Shown in pieces: positions 37,018 through 38,745 of a DNA stretch of 38,745 nt. The number at the start of each line of letters is the position of its first letter. Position 1 is the first letter of the stretch. A program made the translations under genes and the position numbers. The notes under the pieces were generated by a model, which saw only the letters and a program-made list of their open reading frames with translations, did not search any database and was not told the origin of the DNA. This stretch comes from Phanerodontia chrysosporium. Taxonomy: Eukaryota; Basidiomycota; Agaricomycetes; Polyporales; Phanerochaetaceae. The stretch lies in NCBI GenBank assembly GCA_001910725.1, contig MJGA01000091.1, positions 1-38,745 of the forward strand, written 5' to 3'.

Positions 37018-38745
37018 AGCTGAACCTCCTGGTGAAGCCTAAATACCAGTGGAGCCAAAACCATTGCTGCTGCGAATGGTTGAGTCAAGGTGAGAAACCG
37101 GAGTTGGTTCAGCATAGGATATTCTTTCGAGCACGAGTTGAGCGACACGATCACCCTTGTGGAATGTAAAGGTGTTGGGCGAGTTGTTGATGAGTAGAAT
37201 TTTGAGCTCTCCTCGATAATCTCAGTCAATAACGTCTGCTCCTATGTCGATGCCTCTGAGGCTAAGGCCACTCCGTGGTGCGACTCGAGCGTAGGTACCT
37301 GGTGGAGTACACATTCGAAGGCCAGTTGGCGCTAGCTTGCGATCATGAGGCTTGAGCGTAAGGTCTTCCGTGATGAAAAGATCCAACCTGCGCTTTCTGG
37401 TGAGCCACGTGAGGGGAGTTTTGCGTCCTTGTTCATGAGCTCGACCTCGAACTGGTCGTCTGCTCCCCAAGATTGGAGTAGCGCGAGTTCGCGCACGAAA
37501 AACTCATCCTCCTCGTCGTGGTGGCGTTGCAGAAGGGAAATTGCCTTTGGCGCATCTGGGTATTTCTTGTGAATTGTTTGACCTTCGCCATAGCGTGCTT
37601 GAGATTGGGCAAGTATTCCCATGTGTCGCTATGCTCATCGTAGCCTCTCCACCGTACTCGGTACATAACACGGCCTTTAGAGTCTGGCTGTGCATCTACG
37701 ATCTGCTCAACCTCGTACTCCTCGTCATCACCCACATGAATGGGTGGTAGGGGTTTGCGCGTGCGATTGGCAACCTCATCCTCGACGTGCTTCGTGAGCT
37801 TGCTTCGTGGAAGACTGGGTGAATCTTTACATGGGCTGGTAACTTCAGCTTGAAGGTAACCGGTCCCAGCTGCTCTACGATCTCGTAGGGCCTACTCACT
37901 TTGGTGCCAGTTTCTTGGAGGGAACTCGAAGGTTCAGATCCTTTGCGTCAAGCCAAACATGGTCTCTGACCTTGAACAAGGGTTCTGATTTACCCTGGTC
38001 GTAATACCACTTCATTCGCTCTGCAGCCAGCACGAGCGCGGCTTTCGCCTGATCTTGGGCCTCCTGTCTAAGCTTCGTCCAGTCGTCCAGTTCTGACAAC
38101 CTTGTAACACGGTCCTGCTCTGGGAACATGCGTGGATGACGGCCATATTCGACAAAGAATGGTGAGTTCTTGGTGCTTTCATGCGCCTGGTTGTTGTACG
38201 CAAACTCGGCAGAGGCAAAAGATACACCCAGTCGTTCTGCCTGAAGTTTGTGTAGCAGCGCAGATACTGCTCCAATGACTGATTAACTCGCTCAGTCTGA
38301 CCGTCTACCTGAGGGTGAAATGCTGTAGTCATTGCTGACTTGATCCCCAAGAGTCTGCACCATTCCTGGAAGAGTCTCACAGTGAACTGTGTTCCTCTAT
38401 CCGAAATGATCTGTCTGGGTAGGCCGTGCAAAGGCCAAACACGCTCATAGAGCAAATTTCCCAGATCCTTGGCTGAAAACTCCTTGGTGATGGGGAGGAA
38501 ATGTGCTCGCTTGGTTAAGCGGCAAACGACTACGAAGATAGCGTTGTAACCGTCTGACTCAGGCAAGTCTGTGATCATATCGCATGAGATTATCTCCCAG
38601 GTTTCCGACGGAACCTCGTTCGGCTGTAGCAGGCCAGCAGGCTTCTGGTTGACGTTTTTATGCGACTGGCAGACTTCGCAACCTGCGACGTACTTCTTGA
38701 CGTAAACTGACATTCCTGGCCACCAGTAGTTGCGCACAGCAACTC
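37018..38745 (-). pseudogene. pol: Copy B' pol: integrase, chromodomain, dUTPase, frameshifted
   Basis: A second, inverted copy of element B, cut by the window edge. The minus strand encodes the integrase zinc region (YWWPGMSVYVKKYVAGCEVC), the core (ISDRGTQF, DGQTERVNQ), the GPY/F module, the chromodomain and the dUTPase. One-base losses occur near 38205 (AEFAYNNQAHES continues in another frame), near 37900, near 37800 and in the linker around 37470-37570. The dUTPase motif 3 carries TGA at 37222-37224 in place of the CGA of copy B. It has no hAT insertion and so shows the empty target site. Confidence 0.9.

Overview
The window looks like a piece of transposon-packed heterochromatin from a filamentous fungus, most likely a basidiomycete (Agaricomycetes, polypore-like). 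The reasons are spliceosomal introns of about 45-70 nt with GTANGT donors, CpG-rich coding DNA, and chromodomain Ty3/Gypsy elements beside hAT and Ty1/Copia elements. I find no convincing ordinary host gene, no tRNA or rRNA gene and no CRISPR array. Family names are from recognised motifs only; no database search was possible.

Left half (1-16870): a stack of nested insertions. The innermost is element A (2548-10244, +), an almost complete chromovirus with two 692-bp LTRs and a GTACG target-site duplication (TSD). A sits at a splice donor of a 16-exon hAT transposase gene. That hAT (216-12807, +; 13-bp terminal inverted repeats, 8-bp TSD GTTTGGCT) sits in the integrase of element B, a chromovirus whose polyprotein ends in a chromodomain followed by a dUTPase. 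The 3' LTR of B (13768-14366) abuts the RNase H end of element C (14367-16722), so B entered C. The 3' LTR of C runs straight into an inverted fragment of an A-family LTR (16723-16870). A-family copies are therefore both the outermost and the innermost layer.

Middle (16871-32828, minus strand): element D, a giant Ty3/Gypsy-like element of about 16 kb with LTRs of about 1.25 kb. Reading on the minus strand: LTR, primer site, gag, a +1 frameshift site of Ty3 type, zinc knuckle and aspartic protease, then about 6 kb of GC-rich sequence with long open frames that I cannot assign to any family, then reverse transcriptase, RNase H, integrase and LTR. The extra module between protease and reverse transcriptase, including two hydrophobic segments, is the best candidate for something undescribed.

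Right part (32829-38745): a truncated gag-like gene with its own promoter (minus), a hAT relic, a 1.6-kb gag-only Copia element F (34286-35904, TSD GAACA) and a decayed inverted second copy of element B (B', 36414 to the window end, minus).

Elements A and D each carry apparently functional expression signals (frameshift sites, TATA boxes, primer sites), but most copies have a few inactivating changes, chiefly new TGA codons from transitions and single-base losses in C runs.
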